Shown: in pieces, positions 1 to 13,100 of the stretch
Position numbering within the stretch: position 1 is the first letter of the stretch
Layout: every line of letters begins with the position of its first letter
DNA from: Castor canadensis
Taxonomy: Eukaryota; Chordata; Mammalia; Rodentia; Castoridae
Assembly (NCBI RefSeq): GCF_047511655.1
Contig: NC_133405.1
Location: forward strand, 93,347,598-93,411,597
Reading direction: 5' to 3'
DNA: 64,000 nucleotides
Program-made: the position numbers and the translations under genes
The notes under the pieces: model-generated
What the model was told of the DNA's origin: nothing
Seen by the model: the letters and a program-made list of their open reading frames with translations, nothing else
Database searches by the model: none

Positions 1-505
1 GGAATTTCAAAATTATATTGACTAGAAGTGGAGAACGCAGACAGCCTTATCTTGTTCCTGATTTTGACAGAAACAGTTTCAGTTGTTCTCCATTTAATAT
101 GATGTAAGCTCTAGGTTTGTCAAATATAGCGTTTATTATATTAAGGAACATTCCTTCTATTCCTAGTTTCTTCATAGCTTTTATCATGAAAGGGTATTGG
201 ATTTTGTTAAAGGCTTTTTCTGCATATATTGAGACGATCATGTGTTTTTTGTCCTTGATACTCTTTATATGCTGTATTATGTTTATGGATTTATGTATGT
301 TGAACCATCCTTGCATCCCTAGAATGAAACTGACTTGTCTATGGTGAATTATCTTTTTGACATGTTGTTGAATTCTGTTTGCCAGTATTTTGTTGAGAAT
401 CTTTGCATCTATATTCATTAAAGATATGGGTCTATAATTCTCTTTTCTGGTTGAATCTCTATTGGGTTTTGGAATGAATGTAATGCTGGCTTCATAGAAT
501 GAGAC
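1..505 (-). mobile_element. LINE-1 ORF2 fragment, inverted 5' half of a truncated L1
   Basis: The minus strand encodes a piece of L1 ORF2 reverse transcriptase, open from 418 down to 47. It includes the stretch [16 protein letters not shown], typical of the RT fingers/palm region, and further on [11 protein letters not shown]. The reading continues upstream, towards higher coordinates, into [11 protein letters not shown] just before about 500. The plus-strand L1 that follows starts further along ORF2, so the two halves are probably one insertion with an inverted 5' part. The element is truncated and decayed and runs off the left edge of the window. Confidence 0.9.
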
Positions 506-3076
506 CTTTTTAATGAAAACTATAAACCATTGAAGAGAGAAAGCAAAGAAGACATCAGAAGATGGAAAGACCTTCCAAGCTTGTTGATTGGTAAAATCAA
601 TATTATGAAAATGGCCATACTACTAAAAGCAATCTATGTGTTCAATGCAACCTTACCAAAATTCAAATTACATTATGCACAGAAATAGAAAAGTCAATCT
701 TGAAATACATAAGGAAACACAAAAGACCTTGACTAGCCAAAGAATTTCTGAGCAAAAAGTCCAATGCTGGAGGCATCATAATACCCGACTTCAAACTATA
801 CTACAGAGCCATAACAATAAAAACAGCATGGTAGTGCCACAAAAACAGGCAGGAAGACCAATGGATCAGAATAGAAGATTCAGACATAAACTCGCACATC
901 TATAACTAACTGATTTCAACAGAACAGCCCAAAATACACAATGGAGAAAAGACAGCCTCTTCAAAAAATGCTGCTGGGAAAACTGAATATCCACATGTAG
1001 AAGACTGAAACTAGATCCCTGTCTTTCACCCTGTACCAAAATCAACTCAAAGTAGATCAAAGACCTTAATATAAGGCCTGAAACTTTGAAACACCTCCAG
1101 GAAGCAGTAAGAAATACACTAGAACAGATAGGTATAGGGATGACTTCCTAAACAGAATTCACAAGGCTTAGCCTCTAAGAGAAAGAATGAACAAATGGGA
1201 CTGCATCAAACTAAAGAAGTTCTGCACAGCAAAGGAAACAGTCACTAGACTCAAGAGACAGCCCATAAAATGGGAAAAAAGTCTTTGCCAGCTACTCATC
1301 TTATGAGGGACTAATATCCAGAATCTACAGGGAACTAAAAAAACTCAACCTCCAAAGAATCAACACCCCAGTGAAGAAATGGACACATAAATTAAACAGG
1401 GAATTCTTAGAGGGAGAGGTACAGTAAATACATGAAGAAATGTATTTCTTCATGTATTTTTATGGTTATAAAAGTGATGCAAATCAAAACAACATTTAGA
1501 TTTCATCTCACCCCAGTTGAAATGGCCATAATCAAGGGTAATAACGACAACAAATGCTGGCGAGGATGTGGTGAAATAAGAACCCCTATACACTGTTGGT
1601 GGGAATGTAAATTAGTACAACCACTATGGAAAACAGCCTGGAGATTCCTCAAAAAGCTAAAAGATAGAACTGCCCTATGATCCAGTGATACTGCTCCTGG
1701 GCATCTATCTACCCAAAGGAATGTAAGTCAGAATACAATAGAGATACCTGTACACCAATATTTATCACAGCACTATTCACAATAGCCAAGGTTTAGAAAC
1801 AGCCCAGTGCCTTACAACTGATGAATGGATCAAGAAAATGTGGTATATATACACAGTGAGTATTACTCAGCCTTGAGGTATAATGACATGTGGTTTAAAG
1901 GTAAACGGATGCAATTGGAGGACATCATTTTTTTTTTTTATAATTTTAAAGAAAAACTGTTTATTGACTGTTTTCCATTAAGACAGGTGGAAAGATTATA
2001 ACAAGTATAATCATGTCATCTAAGAAAAAGTATATTTTTCTTAGTACTTTTCTGAAGATATATATCGTTTTAAACAGTTAATTTCGTGCTCTAAATTCTA
2101 CCACAGTTTGATACATTTTATTTTATTTACTTATTTTTTCTTTTATTATTCATATGTGCATACAAGGCTTGGGTCATTTCTCCCCCCTGCCCCCACCCCC
2201 TCCCTTACCACCCACTCCACCCCCTCCCGCTCCCCCCCCACCCCCTCAATACCCAGCAGAAACTATTTTGCCCTTATTTCTAATTTTGTTGTAGAGAGAG
2301 TATAAGCAATAATAGGAAGGAACAAGGGTTTTTGCTGGTTGAGATAAGGATAGCTATACAGGGCATTGACTCACATTGATTTCCTGTGCGTGTGTGTTAC
2401 CTTCTATGCTAATTCTTTTTGATCTAACCTTTTCTCTAGTTGGAGAACTTCATGTTAAGTGAAGTTAGCCAGGCTCAGAAACACAAAAGCCACATGTTTT
2501 CTCTCACACATGGAAGATAGATCCAAAGATAAACATACACACAAAAACAAGCATGATCTATACAAACTCAGATGTAGAAAATGTTTGTAATAGTGGAACT
2601 ACTCTATGGCATTTGGGGAAAGAGGGAAAGGAAAAGAGAATGATAAAGTGTTAGTAATATAACATAACATAAGACATGAAGGTAGAGGATAAAAGGGTGT
2701 GTACTGAAAGCTGTTGAAAAATGGGGGATGAGAGGTAAAGGGGTAAGGGAGAGTGATGGAAAGGGTTTAATGGACCAAAGTAAAGTATGCCCACAGTGGG
2801 CATACCTTGACACACCCCTTTGAACATCAACTTAAATATTAATGAAAAACAGAACTGTAAAATAGGTATAGTGCCGGGGGTACCAGTGGGAGGGGGAGGG
2901 TAAATGAAGGAGAGGTATATGGTAGATAGACTTCATATACCTATATGAAACAGAACTAAGAAACCTCTTGCAATTGCTTTAAATGTGGTGGGAAGGGGGT
3001 TAGGGGGAGAGACAATGGGGACATCTCCACCCCGTATAATGAATATATCCTAATAAAAAAATTCTTAAAAAAAAGT
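506..3076 (+). mobile_element. LINE-1 3' half (ORF2 C-terminal part and 3' UTR)
   Basis: Plus-strand reading in shifting frames gives L1 ORF2 from a [20 protein letters not shown]-like stretch at about 560 to the Cys-rich end at 1432-1680 (CWRGCGEIRTPIHCWWECK, then LVQPLWKTAWRFL). The frame is broken by several stops, so it is dead. The 3' UTR includes G-rich runs near 2885 and 2990 and ends at about 3076 in AATAAAAAAATTC followed by an A-run. The element is interrupted at 1929-2437 by a second insertion. The 5' junction near 501-512 joins the inverted half. Confidence 0.9.
1929..2437 (-). mobile_element. Nested L1 3' end with probable 3' transduced flank
   Basis: This block starts with a T-run (1929-1939, a poly(A) tail on the minus strand). 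It is flanked by near-identical 16-bp target-site copies at 1913-1928 and 2438-2453 (3 mismatches), and the host L1 sequence resumes after it. The part at about 2110-2437 reads on the minus strand like a rodent L1 3' UTR, with a long G-rich tract (2181-2245) and an AATAATAAA-rich end. About 170 bp more then follow before the true tail, with AATAAA (minus strand, complement of 1960-1965) about 20 nt before the A-run. This suggests read-through of the L1 polyadenylation site. The L1 assignment of the G-rich part is from memory. Confidence 0.65.
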
Positions 3077-3289
3077 CCACATGGCTTCATTCATACTGTT
3101 TTCTTTGCCTGGGATGCTCTTCCTTTGTTTGGGCACTGAGGAAACTCCCACTCTTTTAATTTGGAGAGAGCAGTGTACTTTATGACCAGCAATTTAGTTG
3201 GAAAGTGTGGAGGGTGCTAGCATTTTCTTGCATCTGTATAACTACAGCAAACCCATTGGATTTACTCATCTGCGATATTACCAATTTGA
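3077..3289. other. Short non-repeat spacer, nothing recognised
   Basis: About 210 bp lie between the L1 3' end and an older L1M. They contain a stretch resembling an L2-type sequence (around 3080-3170, ...CCTGGGATGCTCTTCC...). No open frame with recognisable content was seen. Confidence 0.4.
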
Positions 3290-5350
3290 AAAATCCACCC
3301 AAACAGTCTCAAGATCACTTTCAAAAACAGTTATATCAAAGTATAATTCATATGCCATAAAATGCACATTGCAAATGTACAATGAAAAAAATGTAGTAAA
3401 TCTCTGAAGTATGCAATCATTGCTGCAATTTGTTTTAGAACATTTCCATCACATCCAAAAATTCCCTCCTGCCTGTTTACATTTAATCTAAACTCCCACC
3501 TCTAGCCCTAGGCAATGATAGACCTGTTTTCTATCTCTATAATTTTGCACTTTCTTGACATTTCATATAAAATGCATCATATGATATATACTCTTTTGTA
3601 TCTAAGTTCTTTTACTTATCATCTTTTTGAGGTTCTTCTATGTTCTAGTTTGTATTAGTACTTCATTTTCAATTGTATTTCATTGTATGTATATGCTACA
3701 TTTCGTTAATCCATTTATCTATCAGTGGATACTTGGGTTGCATCCATCTTTTGGCTACTATAAATAACATTGCTATGTACATGATAAATATCTCTCTGAG
3801 ATCCTGTTTTAGATCTGTTTGTTATATCCAGCAATGTAATTGCTGGATCACATGGTAATTCTGTTTTGAATTTCTTGAGACACCACCCCACTGTTTTCTC
3901 TAGTAGCTACAGCATTTTACACTCCCGCCAACAGCACATAAGGGTTTTGATTTCTCCACATCCTCATCAACACTGGTTATTTCCTATTTTGCTTTGAATT
4001 TGTGTGTGTGGGTTACATAGCCATCCTAATGTGGGATAGTATCTTATTGTGGTTTAGATTTGGATTTCCTTAATGATTAGTTGTGTGGTGTTGAACATCT
4101 TTTTTTGTGCCCACTATCCATTTGTATGTCTTCTCCAAAGAAGATAAATGTCTGTTTAAGTCATTTGCCCATTTTTAAAATTGGGTTGTTTGTTTTGAAT
4201 TTTTTTAATTTCCAAATATTTAAGAGATTTTCTACATTTCTCTCTATTGTTGATTTCTAAGTTAATTTTCCTGTGGTTACATAGGACACATATCTTTACA
4301 TTTTATTGAGACTTGTTTTATGGCCTAGAATATGGTTCATCTTGAAGAATATATAATACACACCTAAAAAAGTTTGTATCCAGTAGTCATTTGGTCTATC
4401 TATCCACTTATTGATGTCATGTCTATGTATCTATACATTTATTTCTCATCTAACTAACACATGTATTGCTTTCTTTTGTTATTATTTTCAAATATAATAC
4501 ATTTACATATGTTATAAACCCAATAATATAGTGTCATAGCTATGATTAAGCCAGTTTAAAAAACGTTAATAGAAGAAAAGAGCAAAACAAACATTATAGA
4601 GTCCTATAAAATTGTCCACAAATTTATCAACTCTTCTTGTGGATTTGAGTTATTATCTGGCATCAGTCTTTTCAGCCTAAAACACTTCCTTTAATATTTC
4701 TGGCAAGGCTGGTTAGCTAATCACAAATTCTCTGTCTTTTGTTATCTGGGAATGTCTTCATTTCTCTATTTTTGATAATTCTAATTTTATTTCTGAACTT
4801 TGAATATGCCATTCTGCTGCCTTCTGGCCTGGGTTGTTTCTGATGAAAAGGTAATTGTTAATATCAATTCTCTCCTGTGCATATTTTAGGTTGCTGTTTT
4901 CATAATTTTCTCTTTGCCTTTGACCTTCAGATGTTTGACAATAATTTGTGGCTTTCTGCATTTATCCTACTTAGAATTTTTGAGCTCAGGAAGCTCAATT
5001 AATTAATTAATTAATTAATCTGTAGATTAATGTTTTTCATAAACTTTGGGAAGTTTTCATTATTTCTCAAAGTGTTTTTCTGCCACCTTTCTTCTCCTCC
5101 TGGCACTCATCTATTATGTATGTTTTCTTTGTATGATTGATATTGAACCACAGGTTTCTGAGGATTTGTTCATTTGTCTTCAATTTTGTATTCTTTTTGT
5201 TCTTCAAATTGTATTTTTTATCAATCTGTCTTCAGATTCACTGATTCTTCTCTTTGCATCTGCTGTTGAATCCCTGTAGTGAATTTTTTCTTTATGGCTA
5301 TTGTGCTCATTAGCTGGAGTTTCCATTTGGTTCTTTAACAAAGTATTTCT
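3290..5350 (-). mobile_element. Ancient L1M-type LINE, antisense
   Basis: The plus strand reads as the reverse complement of an old mammalian L1. The section at 3340-3780 has the familiar 3' segment ('attcatatgccataaaatgc', then the 'atccatttatctatcagtgg' stretch). 3830-4200 covers the next ORF2 part. 4240-5350 matches the older L1M segment that lies further 5' in the element ('ttatggcctagaatatggtt', 'tttgggaagttttcattatt'). It carries many substitutions and no intact ORF. A short (AATT)n run sits at about 4996-5020. The exact subfamily cannot be called by eye. Confidence 0.8.
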
Positions 5351-8300
5351 GAATTATGGTATCTTTCTCCCCAAAGATTGTTATTTTGCTGTTATTCGTA
5401 TTTGTTTACTAACTTGCCTCACATGGCACAAGCCACCAATGTTTATGTTTTCTTTTATTTTAAAAAGAAATATTTTGATTTCTTTTAAAGAAAATACTGG
5501 CTTCCTAGCAGTTGCCCTTGTTTCCGCATAGGTAATTGGTAAGCCAATGATTGGAGAGATGTCGTGTTCCAATCACCTTGAGCCAGTATGTCCTCCTTCC
5601 TCTGCCAATGCATCTGTGTATGTATAGGGGAATGAATTCAAAGTTCAAACTGTTTCAAAATCTGCTCCATATTTACCTGTCTTTTAAGTCCCAAAGGTGT
5701 ATGCACACAGCCTCAGAGCTAACAAGAGGCTTGTGGCCTCTCAGGCTCCATCCAGGAATATGTTTTCCCCAACCATGACTTTAACCTCAAGACAGTAGAG
5801 TCTGAGCTGTTGGCTTCTTATCCATTTGCTGTTAAGCAGGCACTTCCACTGACAGTGCTGCTGGCTATGGACGTTACCTACTGCTCCAAATTCAATGAGC
5901 TCCCTTCGACAGTGGTAGAGAAACTGCTGGTGCTCTTGGTCTGTGTTGCTCTAGCAGAACTTCACTTACCTAGCTGGGGCGGGGGAAGCAATGTAAGGCC
6001 AGAATGCCATAGATTTCCTCTTCTTATTCTAAATTCAGTAGTTTAAAAAGTATAAACACTTGTATGCCTTTGGTCTCTGAAAAATGGTGTATTTTAAAAT
6101 CAATTTTGCTCAGCATTATAGTTATGTTTTGGTGGGAAGTGGGAAGATTTGCTGATCTCATTTAGATGTAGCTGGAAAACTCTCAGGATTATTTTAGTTA
6201 TGTTTTACATAAGATGAAGAAAATGTACTTATCCATATCACTGCATATCATTGTCATTCAGTTTATATAGGGTGGGTAGGGTTGATGGAGTTTATACTGG
6301 AGGAAGTTAATATCCCACAAAGCCGTCCCTTTGCACCATCATTACGTGGCACATGGAAACAAATCTCTATGGTTTTTTTGTTTTGTTTTGTTTTTACTTG
6401 TGTTTATATCCATGTCTTCTGAGGTTAAGGACTATTTCAGGGCTAGGGATCAAGTCTAAGTACTCTCTGGTCCTCAAACTTGCCTGGCAAAGAGAAGTTT
6501 TCTGTAAATGTTAGATGAATAAAGCCACTATCTGCGAAGTCAGGCCAATACCCATTGGACACATTGTCTTTACCCCCACAGTGTGGATTGTCCCCAACAT
6601 GAATCAGCTAGACAGAATAAAAAACACCCTTGAATAAGGATTTGGCAAAAATGGCTTCTAGTTCTTTCTCTGCTAGTAACTTGCTGTGAGGTCCAAAGCA
6701 AAGTAGCTGGTCTCAGTAGCTAGTGAGCTAGCGCATCTGAGAGAGAAAAGTGTTGAAATGGATAGTCTTCAAGGTTCCTCCTAGCTCTGATCTAAAGATA
6801 CCAAGTACAGTTATGTGCTAAACCTTAAGGTGGGCACCATAAATATGTATATGTACATGTAAATATACATATTTCATCTTAAAACCTTGCAGAATAGGCC
6901 TGGTTTTCTCCATTTTTTAAAGCAGAGTTTTAAACTTAGATGGAGGAAATGACTGACCTGAGGTGACATAGAAGAGAAGGAAATGGTGTGTATGCCCACC
7001 AACTCAATTGGGTGACAATGAAAGAGACCATTGCTGGACACTCTGCTGTGTACCATCTAGCCTTTCGTACCATGTATCTGTTGTTGTCCCCAGAGTAGTT
7101 CTTGAGATTTATCCTGGAACCCTGGCAGCACTATTATAACCATCTTCTAGGCATCCTAAAAGTTGTCTGGCTCTAATATGAGCATGTTCTCAGACAGCCA
7201 GTGATCAGGTAGGGACCACCTACCTGAGACTATAATGCAATGCTCCCTTCCTCTTTTTTGCTTTCTGAAATCTACTTTCCTCTAAGGTCCAGAGCAAGCA
7301 TCTATTCCTCTGGAAGCCTTCCTAGTCTTAAACCTTGTTCCATAGTATTTTGTGCTATTTTCCAAAGAGCTCCTGTGTAGGTAAAGCACTCCAAGCAGTC
7401 TGGGAGGAGGAAAGGGAGGAGATAGTTTTCTCAGCCCTTGTATTCTCTCCTAGTGTTGCTAGGTAACCATACTTGGAAGATGCTTATTGAGCAGCTAGTT
7501 TCAGAGTAAGTGGTCCCATTGTAGAAGTCCTGAGTAGAGTGGTAGTAAGCCATATGTAATGGGTGTTCACTACAACTTTTGCCTACTAATTCCTTCTCCG
7601 TGCTTGATAATTCACTATTTACAAGGCAAACCCATCTGCTACGACAAAAGCTGAAAAGGCTGAAAGGCTACCTATTTGGCCAGTCTCCTTTGAAACTGGG
7701 ACTTGGGCACACGACTAGGCTCCATCAATTAGATTAATTTGTCTTCTGGAATCAGGAGTTAATGCTTAATGAAGAAGGAGTCTGGTAATGGGTGAATTCA
7801 GCTGCAGAAGCTACATCTGGTTTCCAGAGGTAGCAGCAGTGTCCAAGGTCAGAGATGTGAGCACTGCCAGTGGTGGTCTAGTTTCTACTGGAGTGATGAG
7901 CAACGTTCCCTCTGGCAAACTTCTAAGGTGGGATTTTGGGCATCAGTTTTGGCTATGTTGCTTCTGTATCTGATTCTCCAAGACTTTAAGACTCTGTGAA
8001 CTATCAAATACCTGTTTAGCAAATTCCTTCTGATTAAATCTGCCAGTTTATTTGTATTGCTTACAGCTAAGAACTAAGAACATGGTGATTCTAGTTCATT
8101 GATTTGTCTTGTCCTCCAAAGTAAGCCATAAACTGTCTCTTGGCCTCACTTTGTCCTCTGCCAAATTGTAAATTCTGCCTGGTTTTAATAAAGGAGGGAT
8201 TGGATGGACTGTTATGACAAGAGTCATTGATTACTATAAAGAAACAGTTACATGAGGATCGCCTTCAGAGTCATCACTATGTTGCAATTTTATGCCATGC

Positions 8301-10185
8301 TGCTAGGAAGCTCAAGGCTTTTGGCTGTACTGCAAGTGCTTCACCTTGCCTGTACAATCGCTACTCCATCATAGCCGAGTACTTATTCCTTTCACCTGGT
8401 TTATAGTGTTTATTATAGCTAAACAGTTTATTCTAATATAATGAGATGCTTCATATCCAGCATCCATTTCCCCCTCATTCAATATGTAGCAGCCATATAG
8501 TTGGGTGGAGTTGGCACAATCCTTAGATCCAAGAATGGGCCCAGATTTGCCCTAGGCCAGTTGTATAATCCCATATCCCAGGACACAGTGATTGCTGATT
8601 CTGAGGTGGGCATATATTCAAGTTACAGTGAAGCTCAAGATAATCTCCCTGTGATTAGAGGAGCCAAGCTTAGGATAAAGTTGCTCTGAGGAAGGCAGAA
8701 TGGAGAGATAGAAACCAGATCTTTGGTGACATCATTAAGCAGCTACACTGGTTCAGTATTCAACTGAAGTTGATGACATGTTTGGATTCTTTTTCAGGAT
8801 TATGAACCAATAGATTCCCCCTATTAAAGCAGTTCAAGGTGGATTTTCTGTGACTTGAAACCAAAAACATTCTAACAAAAAAAGATCTAGGAAATCTCAA
8901 AAGATTTGGGGGAAGAGGTAAGATTAATTAATGGATAAATATTTGGGAGGCCCAAAGGTACCGTAAACTAATGTATTCTCGTCGAAGCCCGCTTCTTTTC
9001 CTGTGTTCCTCCATTTCAGGAAATGGCCCCAACATTCACCCAATTGCCTAAGCTAGAAATAAACATGGAACTCATGCTAGACTTCCTTCTCACCTTCACC
9101 TCAACTTAAATCAGTTATCATGACAGCTTCTACCTCTTTATTACCTCTGAAATTTTCCCTCATCTCTCAAAGCCATTGCCTCTGCTCTAGTCCAAATACC
9201 ATAAGAACCTTCATGACCTGGTTCTTGCCTCCATTCACATCTCTTCTCATCTTTCTCTTCTGCCTTTGATTTCTCTCTTTCCTGCCTCAAATTTGGCAGT
9301 TTCATTTATTCTCTTGTAGAAGGTAAACTATATGAGTGTGCAGACTGTGTTCAGTTGTTCACTTCTGAATGCTCAGTAACTAGCACAGTGAACACATACT
9401 AGGTTCTCACAAGTATTAGTAGAATTAATGAGGGAATAAAAGAATGAATCTTTCAGCCTTTTCTCAAAATATCTTCTATATTGAAATGCTCTCTCCTGCC
9501 TCTGTATTCTCTTTGACAAATTCTCTTTTGTCCTTCTAGACTAAACCTAGATCTTGATACTCTGGAAAGTCTGCTCTGGCCCTCAGGTTAGATTCCATGA
9601 GCATGGGGCTTCCACTGACCCCTGTGCTCACCTGTCCTAGCATTGATCACACCATGTCATTATTGTCTGTTTTAATGTCCATATCCCCAAGTGGGCTCAG
9701 TGCTAGTGGAAGATAGGCCTAGGCCACATTACCTGTTTTGTTCCTAGGACCCAGCACAGGGTCAGGCACAGAAGAAGCCTGTGGTGAATGTTTGTTGAAA
9801 AAAGGATGTGCATGTGAACCAATATAGAGCCTTTGTGTTGGTTTACTCCCATCGACTAACACCTCAGCAAGGCCTCTTGTACTCTCCTCTCGCTCTCCTC
9901 CTCTCCCTTGTCTGGCTCTAAACACCCTTATCCATGTCCCAGGCTGCACAGACTCTACCAGCCCCAGGAGAAAGCTCATGTTTCTAACCTACACTCCCTT
10001 TACTCCACTTTGTTTTCTCTTGCCATCCACCTTCCCAACCAATAACCACTCTCCTCACACAGAGTGTTGTCATGGCCTCTCCTGACTCAGGACTCAGGAT
10101 GAGATCCCCCTCTCCCCTACTTTTTCTTTTCCTTTCCTTTGCCAGGGCTAAAGCATTCTATTCTTTAAGGTTTAGAATCAAGAGT
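5351..10185. other. Gene-free stretch with decayed repeats
   Basis: No coding exon was recognised. The open frames here are short and resemble no family known to me. Recognisable pieces are L2/MIR-like text (about 9150-9460 and 9560-9790, including the 'cccagcacagggtcaggcac' type of L2 end) and a possible old LTR-type element around 7580-8070. There is also a short (GTTTT)n run near 6370-6395. I saw no CpG-rich promoter, tRNA or snoRNA. Confidence 0.5.
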
Positions 10186-10189
10186 AGCT

Positions 10190-13100
10190 CAGAATCTTTG
10201 TGTTCCATTGTCTGTGTACCCTTTTGTCTGTATGTCCCATTGTCTGTGTTCCTATTTTTTGAGTTCCAGTGTCTCAGTATCCCAGTGACTATGTTTGTAT
10301 ATCCAGCATCTGTATTGCCTGGCATTGATATTTATACTTACGTGTAGGTGTTAGTATCTCTGCTCCCCAGTATCTGGCATATTCCAGTGACTATATTGAA
10401 CAGTGTGTGTCACAAAGTCTGTATAGATCTCAGTGTCTTTGTTATTCCTGCTTCAGTATGTCCCAGTGGCTGTGCATCTCAATGTCTCTGTTTCCTAGTT
10501 TCCAAGTATGTTCCAAAACTATTTGCATCTGTCTGCATATTCTAATGTTTGTGTGTCCCAGTGTTTGTGTACTACAGTGTCTCTGTGTATCTGTTGACCA
10601 CACGTGCTTGGGTTGTGTGTCCAGTCCATGTATCCCATTGTCTCTATATTCTCATGCCTGCTTCCCAATGTCTTTGCATCCCATTGTCTATATATCCCAG
10701 AGTTGTGGTTTCCCTATGACTTTATATCTCATGGTGTGTGGTGTGTGTTTGTCTTGGGATCTCTGTGAGTCCAGTGGTGTGTGTGTTTATGTGTGTGTGT
10801 ATGCATGTGTGTGTGTTTTAATTTTTTGTGTTCCAATGCCTATACACCCCAGTGTCTGTGTGCCCCAGTGTTTGTACATCCCAGTGCCCATGGTGTCTGT
10901 GTGTTCTAGCATCTTCATGCTCAAGACTCTGTATCCTGATATGTGCATGCGACAGTATATTTATGTTCCAGAATATGTGTGTCTAAATGAATGTGTATCA
11001 CTTTGTCTATATTTCTTATTTATGCCAAAGTATTTGTCTTCCTGACATTATGTGTGTCCCAGTGCCTGTATATGTACCACAGTGTGTATATTGTCCATTG
11101 TTTTTGTGTGTATATTGTCCATTGTCCGGCTGTCCCATTGGCTAAGAGTCACACTGAGTATTTCTCACTGACCACTTGTGCCTGGGTCTGTGTCCCAATG
11201 CCTGTGTGTCTCTGGATCTCTGTGTGTCTTATTATCTGTGTTTTTCCTTCAGTGTGCCCCAGGGTCAGCATGTTGCATTGTTTTAGCTTCAGTTTCTGTT
11301 TGCCTCCACCTCTGTATTCTAGTATCTGTAATGTCTCTCCATATGTGTATCCTGGAAGCTGTATCTGTCACTATCTATGTGTTTCAGATGTATATCTCTC
11401 AATGTTGATTTGACTCCATATCTTCAAGGAGCAATGTCTCTGTGTTGCAGTGTCTCTATGTGTCCCAGTGTCAATACTGCTAAGTGTCTGCATGATAAGT
11501 GTCTTTATATCCCAGTGTCTCTATGTATCAGTGTCACTGTATCCCAGTGTCTGCATTTCAGGGTGTCTTTCTTATGCCCCAGGGTCTGTGTGTTTTGGAT
11601 CTGTGTATGTTTCAATGTTGTGCTTCTCATGTCAGTGTGTCCCACTTTTTGTGTATTCTTGTGACAGCATATTGCATTGTGTCTCTAATTTCAGTAGTTC
11701 TATGTCCGTCGGTGTCTGTATCCCTGTGTCTCTAGGTACTAGTTATCAGTGGCATATGTGCATCCATGTCCAACTGACTGTATGCCCCAGTGTGTGTGTG
11801 TGTGTGTATATATACCCATTTTTTTTATCCCAGTGTTTGGAGTGTCAGTGTCTGTATACTCAGTGTCTGCTCATGTTCCAGTGTCTGTGCTTCACAGATT
11901 CTTCATGTCCCATTTCCTATTTACTCTAGTTTCTGTACACCCTAGCATTTGTGTATTCCAGTGTAAGCATGTTGCAGTGTTTATGTTTCTGTGTTTTTGT
12001 GTGCCTTGTCGTCTGTACCCATTTATGTATGTTTGTGACTGCATATTCCAGTGTCTCTATGTCCCAGTGTTTGTGTGCCCCAGCATCTGTGTTTCATTGA
12101 CTGCATTATGTGACTGTTTACTAGTCTCTGTACATTCTAGTTTAAGAATATCCGGTTTGTGTGTTCCAATATCTGTGTGCCATAACGTCTGTGCATGTTA
12201 GCATGTGTCTCAGTGACTGTGTGTCCCAGTCTTTGTCTGTCTCAGTTTTTGTGCACCGTAGTCTTTGTTTCCCAGTGACTCAATGACTATATCCTACAAT
12301 GTTTCTGTACAACTAAGTGTCTATATGTGTCAGGGCTGAGTCCCAGTGTCTATGTATTTCAGTGTTTCTGTATCCTAGTGTCTGTGTACCCTACTATTCA
12401 TAAGTTCCAATTTTTATCTTCACCCTTGACTATACATCTATGTCTATGTGTCCCAGTGTCTCTGGCTGCTCTTGGTGTCTCTGTGTCCCAACAACTGTTT
12501 GTCACATTTTCCAGTGTCTGTATATTTTTCAGTGTCTAGAGGTCACAGTCTCTGTACTTTGAAGCCTTGACATCTTAGTATCTGCTTATGTTCTAATGAC
12601 TGTATGTTCCAGTGTCTCTGCATCTTGGAGACTGTGTGTGTCCCAGTATTTGTGTCCCTCAGTTTCTGTATGTGCCAGTGTTTACATATCCTGGTGACCA
12701 TGTGTATGTTTCATTGTTTCTCTTAGTTTCAACATTTGTTTGTATCTCTGTATCCATGTGTCATAGTGTCTATATGGAGGAGTTGTAGACCCCAGAGAGT
12801 AGGTCCCAGTTTTCATGTGTTAGTGACAGTGTACCTCAGTGTTTGTATATCCTAGTGTTTGCTTGTTCCACTGTTTGTTAGTCTCAGCACCTCTCTGTAT
12901 CTGTGTTATCCTTATGTCTGTGTGCCTCAGTGGCTATTTGTCCTAGTTGCAAAGCACTGCTGTGTGTATGGGATTTAGTTTCTATATTCTTCAGTTTCTA
13001 TACTACAGTTTCTTTGTGTTCCAGTGGCATATGTGTCCCAGGTAGTATGCGTCCCCCCATATTTGTATCTGAGTGTCTGTGTGTATCTATCAGTGGACGT

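Noticed and set aside
10407-11929. Long plus-strand open frames (up to 212 codons) rich in Cys, Val, Ser and Tyr
   Set aside because: They lie wholly inside the TGTCTGTG-type tandem repeat, occur in several frames at once, and reflect its lack of stop triplets. There is no conserved protein content.
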